Assembly: GCA_965262665.1 (NCBI GenBank)
Contig: CBDHFR010000004.1
Location: forward strand, 1,860,001-1,924,000
Direction of reading: 5' to 3'
DNA length: 64,000 nt
Source: CBDBND01 sp965262665
GTDB lineage: Bacteria > Pseudomonadota > Alphaproteobacteria > Rhodospirillales > Rhodospirillaceae
Position numbers and translations under genes: made by a program. How positions within the stretch are numbered: the first letter of the stretch is position 1; the number at the start of each line of letters is the position of its first letter. Below are positions 1 to 9,622 of this stretch, in pieces. The notes beneath the pieces are model-generated. The model made no database searches. It was not told the DNA's origin and saw nothing but the letters and a program-made list of their open reading frames with translations.

Positions 1-664
1 AGGTGAAATGATCGGCCTCAAACGTACCGGCAGGCGTTGCTACCGTTTCTGTGCCGTGAAAATCGACTGCATTGTCCTGAAACACGCCGACACCACGCAC
101 CCCCGTGGTGGTTGTGGTCACGACATTAAAGAGCGGCCGGGTTTGGGGGCCGGGTTTGCTTTTGTCGAAATGCCAGACCTGCCAGCCTTCGATGATGACG
201 GGATGCAGCCGAAGGGAAAACAGATCCGGCACAGATACAGTCGTGCTCACATGACCGTTCGGACCGACAATATCGTTGTGTAGAATATCGCTTTCAGTTG
301 CCCCGCCCTGCTCCAGCCACAGGCGCGCACCACCGCCGTATTCCCCAAAGCGCCAGAAATTGGCATAGGCATCGAGTGGACGATGGCGACCGTCAACCCT
401 CATGATCACGTTGGACTGGTGCCCCAACTCCCTCAGGTCGACGAAGGTCTCTACCGTGCGAGTGCCGTCGGGATGGACGGTAACCGTCCAGTCTTCCGTG
501 CCGCGCACCACATCGGAGTCCGACAGACCGTATTCATAAGTGCCTTTGTACCAACGGACGTTGGCTTGGGAGGGCTCGGGCTCCTGAGCTTTTACTCCTA
601 GAGGCAGACCGAAGAGAGCCGCGATTGCGACCCCGCGGCCAAGAGCGGTTCCAAAACGGAACAC
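1..664 (-). CDS. Exported protein of unknown function (3' end beyond the window)
   Basis: I translated this by hand: it reads open from a GTG at 664 to the window edge, about 221 codons. The first 26 or so residues form a Sec-type signal peptide (basic start, Ala/Leu-rich core, a VKAQ cleavage-like end), so the product is probably periplasmic. The mature part is rich in Trp, Tyr and Gly with alternating beta-type residues. I recognise no family. The GTG lies 1 nt after the stop of the deacetylase gene upstream, so translation is probably coupled. It is the last visible gene of a minus-strand operon of catabolic-looking genes. Coding is seen; function is unknown. Confidence 0.7.
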   Translation of the reverse strand, partial: MFRFGTALGRGVAIAALFGLPLGVKAQEPEPSQANVRWYKGTYEYGLSDSDVVRGTEDWTVTVHPDGTRTVETFVDLRELGHQSNVIMRVDGRHRPLDAYANFWRFGEYGGGARLWLEQGGATESDILHNDIVGPNGHVSTTVSVPDLFSLRLHPVIIEGWQVWHFDKSKPGPQTRPLFNVVTTTTTGVRGVGVFQDNAVDFHGTETVATPAGTFEADHFT

Positions 665-665
665 G

Positions 666-1580
666 TTATTTGATGTGCCCGTCATGGTTCTCCATATACC
701 ACTCGGCGATTCCTTCGCGGGTAGCGAACCACACACCATCCAGGTTTTTCGAGTACTCCAAAAACTCGGTGACGGCACGGGCGCGGTAGGCGCGGCCAGT
801 GACATGAGGATGCAGACCCACGTTCATCATCCGCCCGGAACCGGATTCGCTCGCTTCCCGGTGTATAACCGTGAGTTCTTCCTTCAGGATATCTCGCATC
901 TCATCGGTGGTGTGGCCGCGCCGAGTTAGAATGGTGAAATCGTTGATCTCATTGGAGTACGGCGTTGAGACAATGGGACCGGCATCAGTCTCAAGCATGT
1001 AAGGCTGATCGTCGTTGAGAAGATCACAATAAAAAATGCAGCCGTTTTCTGCCAGGATCTCCGGGGTGTTGGGTGTGCCGCGTAAGGACGACGACAACCA
1101 GCCTTTGGCTGGTTTGCCGTAAAACTTTTCGTACTCCCGCAGTGTGGCCTCGACGATCTCCCGTTCCTTGGCCAGATCGCCGCCAAGTCCGGTCAGTAAT
1201 TCCCCTTGCTCATAGTTATGGGCGACCACTTCCCAGCCTTCGTCTTTGGGGACCTGCGCGATTTCCGGGCGCTCGAGCAGAGTTTTGGCATTGACGGTGC
1301 AACTGGGCGCAACTCCTGCTTTTCTAAAGACGTCAAACAAACGCCAAATACCGACCCTCTGACCGTATTCCCGCCACGTGAAGTTAGGAAAATCGGGGAT
1401 TCGCCCTGGGAGAACGTCGGGCAGGATCGGCGGACCGCCGGCGTAGTAGGCTTCGTCCGTATCCTTGGTCATGTCCCAGTGTTCAAGATTGAGCGTCAGG
1501 ATCAGGGCAACTTTGTTGCCGTCAGGCCATTTGAGCGGGCCACGCTGGGCAATGCCCGAAAAGGGATAACGCATAACCAC
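666..1580 (-). CDS. Polysaccharide deacetylase-family protein (PuuE/allantoinase-like)
   Basis: A 304-aa protein of the NodB/CE4 fold in its PuuE-like branch, whose members hydrolyse C-N bonds in small molecules such as allantoin as often as they deacetylate sugars. Seen: an LNLEHWD stretch near residue 31 where classical deacetylases have TFDD, VVAHNYEQ (metal His) near 120, SLRGTPNTPE near 165 and GLHPHVTGR near 255. Length is normal for the group. AGGAGA lies 8 nt before the GTG start; an ATG two codons later is an alternative. No leader, so cytoplasmic. Neighbours (maleate-isomerase-like, FAD monooxygenase, flavin reductase) suggest a role in breaking down a ring compound or amide. The substrate is unknown. 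Confidence 0.8.
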   Translation of the reverse strand: MVMRYPFSGIAQRGPLKWPDGNKVALILTLNLEHWDMTKDTDEAYYAGGPPILPDVLPGRIPDFPNFTWREYGQRVGIWRLFDVFRKAGVAPSCTVNAKTLLERPEIAQVPKDEGWEVVAHNYEQGELLTGLGGDLAKEREIVEATLREYEKFYGKPAKGWLSSSLRGTPNTPEILAENGCIFYCDLLNDDQPYMLETDAGPIVSTPYSNEINDFTILTRRGHTTDEMRDILKEELTVIHREASESGSGRMMNVGLHPHVTGRAYRARAVTEFLEYSKNLDGVWFATREGIAEWYMENHDGHIK

Positions 1581-1611
1581 GGGAGTCGTCTCCTAACTTA
1601 CTTTTCTGTGT

Positions 1612-2366
1612 TTACCATTCTGCCAGAAGACGGCCGCAGCCATACACCTTATCGTCAAAACCGTTGCGGCGAAGAGAATGCCAATAGGTTGCGGCGTTGA
1701 TGGCAATCACCGGCTTTTCGAGCCAGCGCTCCGCCTCTGCCGCCACTTTCATGCAAGCAAGGTTGGTGCCCACCTGGATGATGCAATCCACGTCGGCTTG
1801 ATTGAGCTCCATAATGGCGTTGCGCAGTTTGTCTTCGGGTTCATGGGCAATAAGCATTGGGCTCGGGCTCCTTAAACCAATAAGTGCTTCACCTCGTAAC
1901 CGATGTCAGTGAAAAACTTGCGCACCATCTTGTCGCCGGCCGGCATATAAGGCGTAAGGACACCGATGGTTTTGATCGGTTTTTCCTCGCCATACGCTTT
2001 CAACGCATATTCGCAAGCGTGCGAGCCAAGGGAGACGCCAACACCGGCACGATCTTCCATGCGTTGGTGTAGCGCATCGGCGCCTTCTTCACCGTCCCAA
2101 AAGGTCTCCGCGGACAGACTCATGATGACGAAACCCGGTGAACAGGTCATGACCCGGTCCATGGCCACCTCGGTGGCACCACGGATATTTTCCAGCAGTT
2201 TCTCGAAACCCTCATCGTTAAGCACAGGATCGTCGGGAATCTCGATACGGCAAAAATGATTGGTGACGCCCGGTGGCTGCATGAGGGCGTATTCCGGTTC
2301 GACACTGGTGTTGGTGGATGGCGCAATAACACCGAACTTCATGCGATAACCAAGTGGGTCAACCAT
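1612..2366 (-). pseudogene. Maleate isomerase / Asp-Glu racemase-family protein, frameshifted
   Basis: Two adjacent frames together make a full-length (about 245 aa) member of the Asp/Glu racemase superfamily, maleate cis-trans isomerase / arylmalonate decarboxylase branch. Frame one (from 2366) covers FGVIAPSTNTSVEPE to the GYEVKHL strand and stops at 1872. Frame two resumes with GLRSPSPM and continues through VGTNLACMKVA (second catalytic Cys region) and PVIAINAATYWH. The junction near 1868-1880 behaves as a single-base deletion. The first active-site position reads SLSAETFW with no Cys, which I believe is usual in this branch. A GGGGGAAGGGG ribosome site precedes the start. Either decayed or a sequencing error; the reading frame is otherwise well kept. 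Confidence 0.75.
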
Positions 2367-2407
2367 GGGCCCCTTCCCCCTGTTCTTTCCGTTGAACCAT
2401 CCCGCGG

Positions 2408-3619
2408 TTAATTGATTTCGTAAGACTCGCGAACGCTGTCGATCATCGATGTGCGCATGAGAAACGGTTTCGCCAACTCAGGGTCGGCAGCCGTTCTCAT
2501 GTATTTTTCCTTCTGCTTTTTATGGGCCTCAAGGTCTTGCGCCTCAATGGCTTTCTTGTTGGTGATACTCTGTTCCTGAACAAAATTTTTGCAGATGATT
2601 CGCCGTTGGCGATCGTAAAGATCAAGAATGTCATCATTGGCTTCACCACGATCAATCATCATCAACTTTTCGCCCAGGTTAATGGCGTCATGGATGCCGC
2701 CATTCATGCCCATGCCACCGAGAGGGTTGTTGACGTGAGCGGAGTCCCCACCGAGCAGGATGCGGCCAACGCGGTAATTTTTTGCAACCCGCTGATGCAC
2801 GTTGTACAGGGTGCGGTGGCCTATTTCGAAATCACCGTCTTTGTCGACAAGAAAATGAAGACGTTCCTGAATATAAGAATCTGATAGGAGTTTATCGTGT
2901 GTATCTCCTGGCGTGGTCGGGTACAGAACGCGCCATAAGTTGTTACACCGCAAAAGCACACACCATTCTTGAGGGTCGGCAATGTAATTCACCCATGCCA
3001 GACCGGGAAAATGGTTTTCCAAAGGATAGGGTGTACTGGCGACCAGGAATTTCTCCGGCCAGGTGAAGCCTTCGAATTCGATGGAGGCTTTGCGGCGAAT
3101 GGCGCTGTTGGCGCCGTCACCTCCAAAAACTATAGAACCGCGGAGCTGTTCGTCGCCGTCCGGGGTTTCCACGGTAACGGTCACCGCATCCTCGTCTTGC
3201 ATGGCATTTGTGACCATGCAATTGAACCGCACCTCCGCGTTTGGCATATCTTCGAGGACACGGCATACGATGCGTGTCAGACGGAACTGTTCGGTTTGCA
3301 AACGGTAAGGGTGCCCGGTGACGTCACCTAAGACGCCGAGATCAAAATCAGCATACTCACCGGTACGCCGGTCACGGTATTGATAGTTGGGGACAATCAA
3401 TCCGCCAGCAATCAGCTCTTCCGTAATCTCCAGCTGCTCGAGCATATCCAGGGTCGGGGGATGCCACGTCGAAGCCCTCAAGTCTTCCGGTAACTCAGCC
3501 TCACCTTCGAGCACGACAACGGGAATATCTTGGCGCACGAGATAGAGCGCCAAGGTGCAGCCTACGGGTCCGGCACCAGCGATGATGACAGGGTCCTTGC
3601 CCCGAAGATTGATCGGCAT
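2408..3619 (-). CDS. FAD-dependent aromatic-ring monooxygenase (UbiH/PHBH family)
   Basis: A 403-aa class A flavoprotein monooxygenase. Seen: the Rossmann GAGPVG at residues 16-21, the GGDGANSAIR (DG) motif near 165, and the GGDSAHVNNPLGG (GD) FAD-binding motif near 295 followed by an amphipathic NLGEKL helix. Length fits the family. Such enzymes use NAD(P)H and O2 to hydroxylate aromatic substrates. No membrane segment or leader, so cytosolic. It sits between a maleate-isomerase-like gene and a flavin reductase, which fits a ring-hydroxylating, ring-opening pathway (nicotinate- or phenol-like). The exact substrate cannot be read from sequence. Confidence 0.88.
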   Translation of the reverse strand: MPINLRGKDPVIIAGAGPVGCTLALYLVRQDIPVVVLEGEAELPEDLRASTWHPPTLDMLEQLEITEELIAGGLIVPNYQYRDRRTGEYADFDLGVLGDVTGHPYRLQTEQFRLTRIVCRVLEDMPNAEVRFNCMVTNAMQDEDAVTVTVETPDGDEQLRGSIVFGGDGANSAIRRKASIEFEGFTWPEKFLVASTPYPLENHFPGLAWVNYIADPQEWCVLLRCNNLWRVLYPTTPGDTHDKLLSDSYIQERLHFLVDKDGDFEIGHRTLYNVHQRVAKNYRVGRILLGGDSAHVNNPLGGMGMNGGIHDAINLGEKLMMIDRGEANDDILDLYDRQRRIICKNFVQEQSITNKKAIEAQDLEAHKKQKEKYMRTAADPELAKPFLMRTSMIDSVRESYEIN

Positions 3620-3781
3620 ATGTGCAGCGCCCTACTTTATAGAAAAGACGGAACTTACTTGGTCCGTCCAACATGTATTGGGTTTCGTTTGTAGCACTGC
3701 CGGAGGGCGTCACAAGGTGGAGCCCATAACTGTTCACAATGTGATCAGTCTTTCACCGCCCAGGGATCAAATGTCAGGCGC

Positions 3782-4360
3782 CTAGGCTGATATAAGCTTG
3801 TGGAAATTGCCACCGTGAAACAGTAGCGGGGCTTTACGCAGATTGAAAATGCGCTGCACCCGGCCAACGATAATGTCGTGGTCTCCACCGGGATGGCGGG
3901 CATCCACTTCACATTCCAAATACGCAACGCACCCATCGATAATCGGAACCTCTCGCAACCCGGCATGAGTCTTCACCCCATCGAATTTGGTATCCGACCC
4001 CGTTTGGGCAAACTGCATTGCCAATCCTTCTTGGTCTGCAGCAAGGACGTTGACGACAAACGGATCATCTTCCTGGAAGCAGGAAAAACTTGGGGTGCTG
4101 TTGGCGATGCTCCAAAGGATTAACGGCGGCTCGAGGGACAGGGAATTGAAAGAGTTGACCGTAATCCCAACGCGCTCTCCGTCTGGCGCAAGGGTGGTGA
4201 TGGCAGTGACACCTGTACAAAACTGGCCGAGCGCATTGCGGAACGCAATCCGGGAGTCCGCACTGGCGGCGGGATCGAATCCGGCCTCACCACCGATGGT
4301 CAGATCTGATTCTGGTTTCTCTATCTGTTCGGTCACGATGGACCCTGTTGTAAGGCTCAC
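3782..4360 (-). CDS. Flavin reductase (HpaC/FMN-binding split barrel family)
   Basis: About 192 aa. The flavin_reduct domain starts near residue 30 (FRNALGQFCTGVTAITT), with GITVNSFNSLSLEPPLILW, FVVNVLAADQ, FDGVKT and HDIIVGRV landmarks. These enzymes supply reduced FMN/FAD to two-component monooxygenases. I place the start at a GTG at 4360 because AGGAGG lies 5 nt upstream; a longer reading to 4381 has no such site. It is transcribed away from the IclR gene at 4616 and is probably the first gene of the minus-strand operon. The adjacent FAD monooxygenase looks self-sufficient, so the true partner may be elsewhere. Confidence 0.85.
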   Translation of the reverse strand: MSLTTGSIVTEQIEKPESDLTIGGEAGFDPAASADSRIAFRNALGQFCTGVTAITTLAPDGERVGITVNSFNSLSLEPPLILWSIANSTPSFSCFQEDDPFVVNVLAADQEGLAMQFAQTGSDTKFDGVKTHAGLREVPIIDGCVAYLECEVDARHPGGDHDIIVGRVQRIFNLRKAPLLFHGGNFHKLISA

Positions 4361-4390
4361 TGTTGCCTCCTGTCCATGCACCTATGCACG

Positions 4391-4415
4391 GAAAACCGCA
4401 GAGGCACTGGTTTTC
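4391..4415. promoter_or_regulatory. Inverted repeat in divergent intergenic region, possible IclR operator
   Basis: GAAAACC (4391-4397) is repeated as GGTTTTC (4409-4415) with an 11-nt spacer. It lies between the divergent flavin reductase and IclR genes. IclR regulators commonly bind imperfect palindromes in such regions. No experimental or comparative support is visible here. Confidence 0.3.
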
Positions 4416-4615
4416 ACATAGATAAGCAGAATAGGAGCACGATGCCTTGGATCGGCGATTAGCAACGGGGTGTGACCACCTGTTGGACGAGGGCGCAGGC
4501 TTCCCTATAATGACCCTTTGATGAAGCTGTCTTATGCCGCCGCTCCATTGATCGACGCCTTACCCAGCGCTTCACATGAGGCGTGATCCAAAACCGGACG
4601 CACGGGAACCAATCC

Positions 4616-5416
4616 ATGCCTACCAAAAAGATGTCCATGGACTCAGTCCGCCCTATTCGCGCACTCATGCGTGGACTGGACGCACTGCTGCAACTTAATC
4701 GTCACAACGGCGCGACAGTCACGGACATTGCCAAAGCGGTCGGCTTGCCGCGCACCACTGCGTATCGCGTCTTGGAAACTTTGTGTGTCGCCGGTTACGC
4801 CATCCGTGATCCCAGTGACGACCGTTATCGGTTAACGACGAAGGTCCGGTCGCTGTCCGATGGTTATGATGATGAATCTTGGGTCCAGGAAATCGCCAAA
4901 CCCATGCTCAATAAACTGGCCAACGATGTGGTTTGGCCGCTGGCGATCTCAACGCTCAGCGGGACATCCATGCTGGTCCGTGAAACCACGGACCGGGATA
5001 GCCCTTTGGCTCTAGAACGGTATTCAGCCGGTTTGCGGGTTCCTATCTTGGGATCATCCTCGGGACGCGTCTATCTCGCTTTTTGCAGCGATGAACAGAG
5101 GGAAGTTTTACTCGAAGTGCTGCAACGATCCGAGCGGCCCGAAGACAAACTCGCCCGTGACCGCCAGCTCGTTAGTCGCATCTTGTCCGAGGTGCAAAAG
5201 AACGGGTACGCCGTGTTCGACAATCCGTCCATGGCCGAGATGAGCATGGCGGTGCCGTTGTATGTCAAAGGCAATGTCATTGGCGGTGTGGTGGTCCGCT
5301 TCATTCGATCCGCCATGACCCCCGACCAGGCAATCGATAAACATTTGTCTTTCATGCAGCACACGGCGTCTGAAATCGGTAAAGCCTTTGACGAGGCCCA
5401 CTCACCAACGAAATAG
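4616..5416 (+). CDS. IclR-family transcriptional regulator
   Basis: About 266 aa from the ATG at 4616; a GTG at 4583 would add 11 residues of poor quality. N-terminal winged helix-turn-helix at residues about 15-75 (VTDIAKAVGLPRTTAYRVLETL, split here by reading order), then the IclR effector domain with GLRVPILGSSSGR, AVFDNP and SMAVPLYVKG. It resembles the MhpR-like branch that controls aromatic catabolism. Divergent from the monooxygenase operon and 8 nt ahead of the hydrolase gene, so it probably controls both. A paralogue with the same core layout (DVVWP near the start of the effector domain) is at 50049. Confidence 0.88.
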   Translation: MPTKKMSMDSVRPIRALMRGLDALLQLNRHNGATVTDIAKAVGLPRTTAYRVLETLCVAGYAIRDPSDDRYRLTTKVRSLSDGYDDESWVQEIAKPMLNKLANDVVWPLAISTLSGTSMLVRETTDRDSPLALERYSAGLRVPILGSSSGRVYLAFCSDEQREVLLEVLQRSERPEDKLARDRQLVSRILSEVQKNGYAVFDNPSMAEMSMAVPLYVKGNVIGGVVVRFIRSAMTPDQAIDKHLSFMQHTASEIGKAFDEAHSPTK

Positions 5417-5424
5417 GTCGGTCC

Positions 5425-7144
5425 GTGCCCATGACCATCACCCGCCACGTCGCAACGGTTGATGACCGGCCTGGTCAAGGCCGGCAGGTGCATTACCGCC
5501 GCGCCGACGAAGGGCCGCCGGTCATTCTACTCCACATGAGCCCGCGATCCTCGGCGGAATTTGAATCGTTGATGGAACGTGGGCGGATCAGTTCACCCTC
5601 ATCCCACCGGACACCCCTGGATACGGCGCTTCCGATCCCCTACCATCCCCGGAGATCGGCCATCAGTTCGCACTATCGGACTTCGCCGATGCGCTCAATG
5701 CCTTCGCCGATTCCATCGGGCTAGACAGGTTCGGCCTCTATGGCCATCACACCGGTGCCGTGATCGCCGCTGAGTATGCCCGGCTGTATCCGGATCGGGT
5801 CACCATGACGGTGGCCAACGGCTATCTTGTGGTGACAGAACAGGAACGCCAGGAAATTCTGGACAATTACTTTGCCGATTTCACACCGCAATCCGACGGG
5901 CGCCATTTGGCTTACATATGGCGGCGCATTCGCGACCAATTCTTGTTTTTTTCTGGGCCGTGCAAACGACGGAAGTGCGCGACCGCGTCAAAACCAAACT
6001 CACCCTGCCCAGCCCCGATATCATTCAAGAAGACGTGCTTGATCTTTTGCGGGCCGTTGTCCATGAGTCCGACGGCTATGGCGCAGCCTTTCGTTGTGAC
6101 GGCGTGGAAATTCTTCAAGGCATCACCAGCCCGTGTCTGGTCACGGCGCATGAAGGGGATCTGCTGTACGAACACTTGGATCGCATACCTGACGACTTAC
6201 CCGCGTCTGTGACGGTCGAACGGTTTGACTTTCTCGATGAGCTCAACGCCAGCGCCAAATCGCTACTTGCGGCGCATGCGGTCGGCGATACACCTACAGT
6301 GACGGCGACGGCAACCATCACCGGTCAAGCCTGGAAGAGTTATGCCGATACCGAAACAGGTCAGCTCTTTATCAGGCGCGGTCATGTGGGCTCGGGCCTG
6401 CCCGTGGTGTTGATCCATAACCTCGGCTCGTCCACTCAGAGATGGCAGCCGGTGATGGCAGCCCTGATCGGCAAACGACCATTCGTTGCCGTCGAGTTGC
6501 CGGGCCACGGCGAGACTGGTGACGCCTGGGGCACGGGCGCGGTCACCGTGGAGTCCTGTGCCGAAGCCATCGACCAGGCGATGGCATCACTGGGCATCGA
6601 GGCCTGCCATGTGTTTTCCAACGGAGGCGGTGGATTGATCGCCCTGACTCTGATGCATGAAACTCAGGTGTCTATCCGGTCCTGGACCGCTGTCGACTTC
6701 TGGCTGTTCGATAACGACCTAAAAGCAAAGTTTAAAAACCGGTTGGCGCCTCCCCTTACACCCCAACCGTTGGGACAGCATCTTACCGAAGCTTGGTATA
6801 TGGTCCGGGATGGAGAGTTGTTCTGGCCCTGGTTCGAACCCGTACCAGAGAATGCCGTCGATCAGCCACCCGAAACAAACCCAGCTAAACTTCATGGCCG
6901 GGCGGTCGATATTCTCACCGCATCTCCGGCCTACCATTCTGTCGTCAACAGCGCCCTTGATGTGGATGCAGAGCCGCTTTTGCAAGCGCTGGATGTCCCT
7001 GTCACTTTCGGCCCGCGGGATGGCAGTCCGCATACCGTACGATGCCAGAAAGCTGCAGAATTGACGCCGAAGGGTAAGAGCATCACTTTGTCCAATGACA
7101 ATGCCCGGCGGGCTGCCGCTGTCGTTGCCCCCTTGCGCGACTAA
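5425..7144 (+). pseudogene. Tandem double alpha/beta hydrolase, two frameshifts
   Basis: Three frames joined end to end give one protein of about 573 residues with two alpha/beta hydrolase domains. Domain one begins with VHYRRADEGPPVILLHMSP; the frame breaks at about 5580 (one base missing before TGG GCG) and again in a T7 run near 5947. Domain two starts near 6370 (IRRGHVGSGLPVVLIHNLG) and ends at 7144. The nucleophile elbow reads GHHTG in domain one and FSNGGG in domain two, so neither has the usual GxSxG serine. It directly follows IclR and precedes an FAD-linked oxidase. One break is homopolymeric and may be an assembly error; the other is not. Substrate unknown. Confidence 0.7.
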
Positions 7145-7169
7145 GAAACGCCAACGAAGGAAAACAATC

Positions 7170-8759
7170 ATGTCCGAAGCTCAAGCGATCCAAGACGACT
7201 CACTCGGCAGTCTCATTAGCTAACTTCAGTCAATTCTTGGAAACGACGGTGTCATCACCGACGAAACGGAGCGGGAGTACTATTCCCAAGACGTTTACAA
7301 CCAAGGTCCGACGGTGCTGGCAGTAATCCAGCCTGACTCAAAAGAAAAACTGGCTAAAGCTGTTGCCGTAGCGACGGCTGCCGGTGTGGCCCTGTTTCCC
7401 CGCGGCGGCGGGTTTTCCTATACGGACGGATACATCCCATCCACCGGCAACGGTATCACGGTTGATACGCACAAGCTCAATCGCATTATCGAGATCAACA
7501 CCGAGGACATGTATGTCACCGTCGAGGCCGGCTGCACCTGGGCGACTTTGGAAGACGCTCTCAAGGACAAAGGAGTCCGCCCTGTGTTTTGGGGCCCCTT
7601 CTCCGGCCTCAACGCCACGATTGGTGGGTCCATGTCCCAGGGCAGCGTGACCTATGGGTCGTCGAAATATGGGCCTTCCGGGGTCGCCGCTGAGAGCATG
7701 GACGTGGTGCTGGCGGACGGCTCCATCATCACCACCGGCTCGGCAGGACAACCCAACCACTCGCCTTTCTTTCACCATTACGGTCCCGACTTGACAGGGC
7801 TGTTTTGCAACGATGCCGGCGCTCTTGGGATCAAAGCCTCGGTAACCTTACGCTTACAACGCCGCCTGCCGGTGGTGCTGGGTTTGTCCTATGGCTTTGA
7901 AACTTTCGATGGCCTGCATCGGGGCATGGCCGCCGCGGCACGGGAGGGACTACCAACAGAAGCGTTCGGCTTCGATGCCACGGTGATGAAGGTGTTCACC
8001 GGCGGTCAGGGATTGGCCCAGGACATCAAGACCCTGTTCGCGGTTGGTATGGCGGGTCGCAACATCTTTGCCGGTCTCTGGCAAATGATGAAGATCGCTG
8101 CCGCCGGCAAACGGTTCATCGACAAAGCCAAATACACGGCCCACTTCATTTGCGAGGCCCGCGACATGCGGGAGATGAAAAGTCAGCTGAAAGCGCTGCG
8201 CACCGCGGTCAATCCGCACGGCAAAGAAATCGTCAACACCGTGCCGGCCGTGGTGCGGGCCTATCCCTTCCTGCCGTTCTCGCTGTTGGGTACGTCCGGC
8301 GAGCGCTGGCTTGCCATGCACGGCATCTTGCCGTTTTCCCGCGTCGCCGAATTCAACGAAAAAATTGACGCTCTTTACGAGCGCTACAGTGACAAGATGG
8401 AGCAGCACAAGATCGTAAAGGCGGCCATGTTTACCACCATCGCTACCAACGCTTTTCTGTTTGAGCCGGTTTTTTATTGGGAAGACTCACGCGTCGCGTT
8501 CATTGATCGTCACACCGACCCGGACGCTTTGAAAAAGATGAAAGACTTTGACCCCAATGAAGAAGGGCGGAAGGTCGTGACTGAAATGAAGCAAGGCATC
8601 ATTGACTGCATCTATGAATGCGGTGGCACACATATGCAAATTGGTAAGGTCTACCCCTATACCCGAGAGCGCGATGCCGGTGCCTTGGCCATGGTAGAAT
8701 CTTTAAAAGCCCACGTGGATCCAAAAGGATTGATGAATCCCGGCGCGTTAGGACTCTGA
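7170..8759 (+). pseudogene. FAD-linked oxidase (PCMH/GlcD-type) with premature stop
   Basis: A 529-codon reading frame encoding a PCMH-type FAD oxidase: LFPRGGGFSYT and IIEINTEDMYVTVEAG (FAD-binding half), WGPFSGLNATIGG near 150, and a C-terminal substrate domain ending HVDPKGLMNPG, as in 4-cresol-dehydrogenase/GlcD relatives. The natural start is an ATG at 7170 with GAAGG upstream. Codon 18 is TAA (7221-7223), yet the frame stays open and conserved on both sides, so a point mutation is likely. A GTG at 7314 could restart translation but would lose the first strands. A paralogous N-terminal fragment at 30823-31149 has the same leader-less start. It lies 25 nt after the hydrolase gene. Confidence 0.78.
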
Positions 8760-8761
8760 TC

Positions 8762-8968
8762 ATGCGACATATTTTTGCTTTTGTTCTTGCGAGTTTGTTT
8801 GCCTGCACAGCCAATGCCCAGACCCAAGTGGAGCGGGACTTTGATACCTTTGTGCGGTGGTTCTCCGGCAGCTGGGACAATGAAATCCAGACCTTCAATG
8901 AAAACTACGAAAAGGTCCCGGACGACGAACGTCATAACCGCATTCATATGGTCTATACCGATCAGCTG
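8762..8968 (+). pseudogene. Exported CpcT/CpeT-like protein, truncated by IS21 remnant
   Basis: Begins 2 nt after the oxidase stop with a clean Sec signal peptide (FAFVLASLFACTANAQ), then FVRWFSGSWDNEIQ, which resembles the CpcT/CpeT lipocalin-like family. After about 69 residues (near HMVYTDQ) the sequence becomes the istB end of an IS21 element. The rest of the gene is not seen on the far side, so a deletion accompanied the insertion. The family call rests on a short motif. Confidence 0.5.
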
Positions 8969-9329
8969 CGGCCGGCTGTTTGTTGTTTTCTTCGGCTCTG
9001 GTTGAGCCGGTAGCTGTCGCCGTTCATTTCCAGAATATGGACATGGTGGGTCAGGTGATCGAGCAGCGCGCCGGTATCCCGGCGGCACCGAGTGCCGCAG
9101 CATCTTCGTCACTGTATCGCGCGATAGCCCAAACCGTCTTGCTGCTTCTCGCTGGCTCAGCTCTTCCACATGGCACGCCAGTCGCACGGTTAGATAAAGG
9201 TCCACCAAGTACATCCTCCCACCTTCCGTCCCCAAACGGATCGAAGGCTACAGGTGGCAGACTTTTGCGCCGCCCGCGGCCGGGACATTCCCGCCGCTCC
9301 CGTGGACTAATTTGTCACCGCCGTTCTCA
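8969..9329 (-). mobile_element. IS21-family deletion derivative (IS21-A, copy 1)
   Basis: Read on the minus strand from 9329: a terminal TGAGAACGGCGG, then the IstA start (MYLVDLYLTVRLA) to VPPGYRR, then a direct fusion to the last 35 residues of IstB (DHLTHHVHILEMNGDSY). The middle of istA and most of istB are missing. The same outer end and IstA start occur at 55184. The left border near 8969 is approximate because the disrupted gene also lost its end. Confidence 0.8.
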
Positions 9330-9489
9330 GAAAGGTGTTTACACAACGACAGAACAGGACCCTCCCGTGGACCGGCCGGCATGGCTATCAGAAGAGAATC
9401 TGAACACGCTGAACGATGAGACGAAGGAAGATCTTGGGATAATGGAAGATTCGAAGAAGGAAGAGACCGATATACTCAGCTAAAAGGTA
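9330..9489. other. Stretch without a recognisable gene
   Basis: Between the IS21 remnant and the hairpin at 9490. A plus-strand frame runs through it to a stop at 9483 and is rich in Glu, Asp and Lys, but it starts inside IS debris. It could be the tail of a lost gene. I see nothing I can name. Confidence 0.4.
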
Positions 9490-9510
9490 CGCCCCGCACA
9501 AGGCGGGGCG
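9490..9510 (+). terminator. GC-rich hairpin upstream of tRNA-like gene
   Basis: CGCCCCGC (9490-9497), loop ACAAG, GCGGGGCG (9503-9510): a perfect 8-bp stem. It is followed by CTCTATT rather than a strong T-run, so termination would be weak or Rho-assisted. Confidence 0.5.
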
Positions 9511-9519
9511 CTCTATTGT

Positions 9520-9596
9520 GGGGGCGTGGTGTAACCGGTAGCACAGGCGGGTTTCCCATTCTCCAGGTGCGGGTTCGACACCCGTCGCCTCCACCA
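9520..9596 (+). tRNA. tRNA-like gene, probably tRNA-Gly (anticodon CCC or UCC), atypical
   Basis: Cloverleaf: acceptor GGGGGCG (9520-9526) pairs with CGCCTCC (9586-9592) with one G-U; D-arm GTGT/GCAC around AACCGGTA; T-arm GCGGG-TTCGACA-CCCGT; encoded CCA at 9594-9596. The anticodon arm is poor: GGCGGG over TTCTCC with one mismatch and two G-U pairs around TTTCCCA. That gives UCC; shifting by one gives CCC. Both read glycine, but discriminator A73 and G2-C71 are not typical of bacterial tRNA-Gly. It may be a decayed or specialised tRNA. Confidence 0.6.
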
Positions 9597-9622
9597 ATTG
9601 CCCCCTCCACCAGGGCAAAGGG

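Noticed and set aside
8..601. Two plus-strand reading frames (91 and 72 aa)
   Set aside because: Antisense to the exported protein read from GTG 664, which has a leader and coding-like composition.
8980..9483. A 167-aa plus-strand frame through the IS21 remnant
   Set aside because: Its first 115 residues are antisense to IstA/IstB. Only the last 50 codons are outside the IS and they match nothing I know.
9520..9596. tmRNA 3' end (the CTCCACCA end resembles ssrA)
   Set aside because: A complete D-arm and short anticodon arm follow within 77 nt, so it is tRNA-sized, and no tag reading frame is present.
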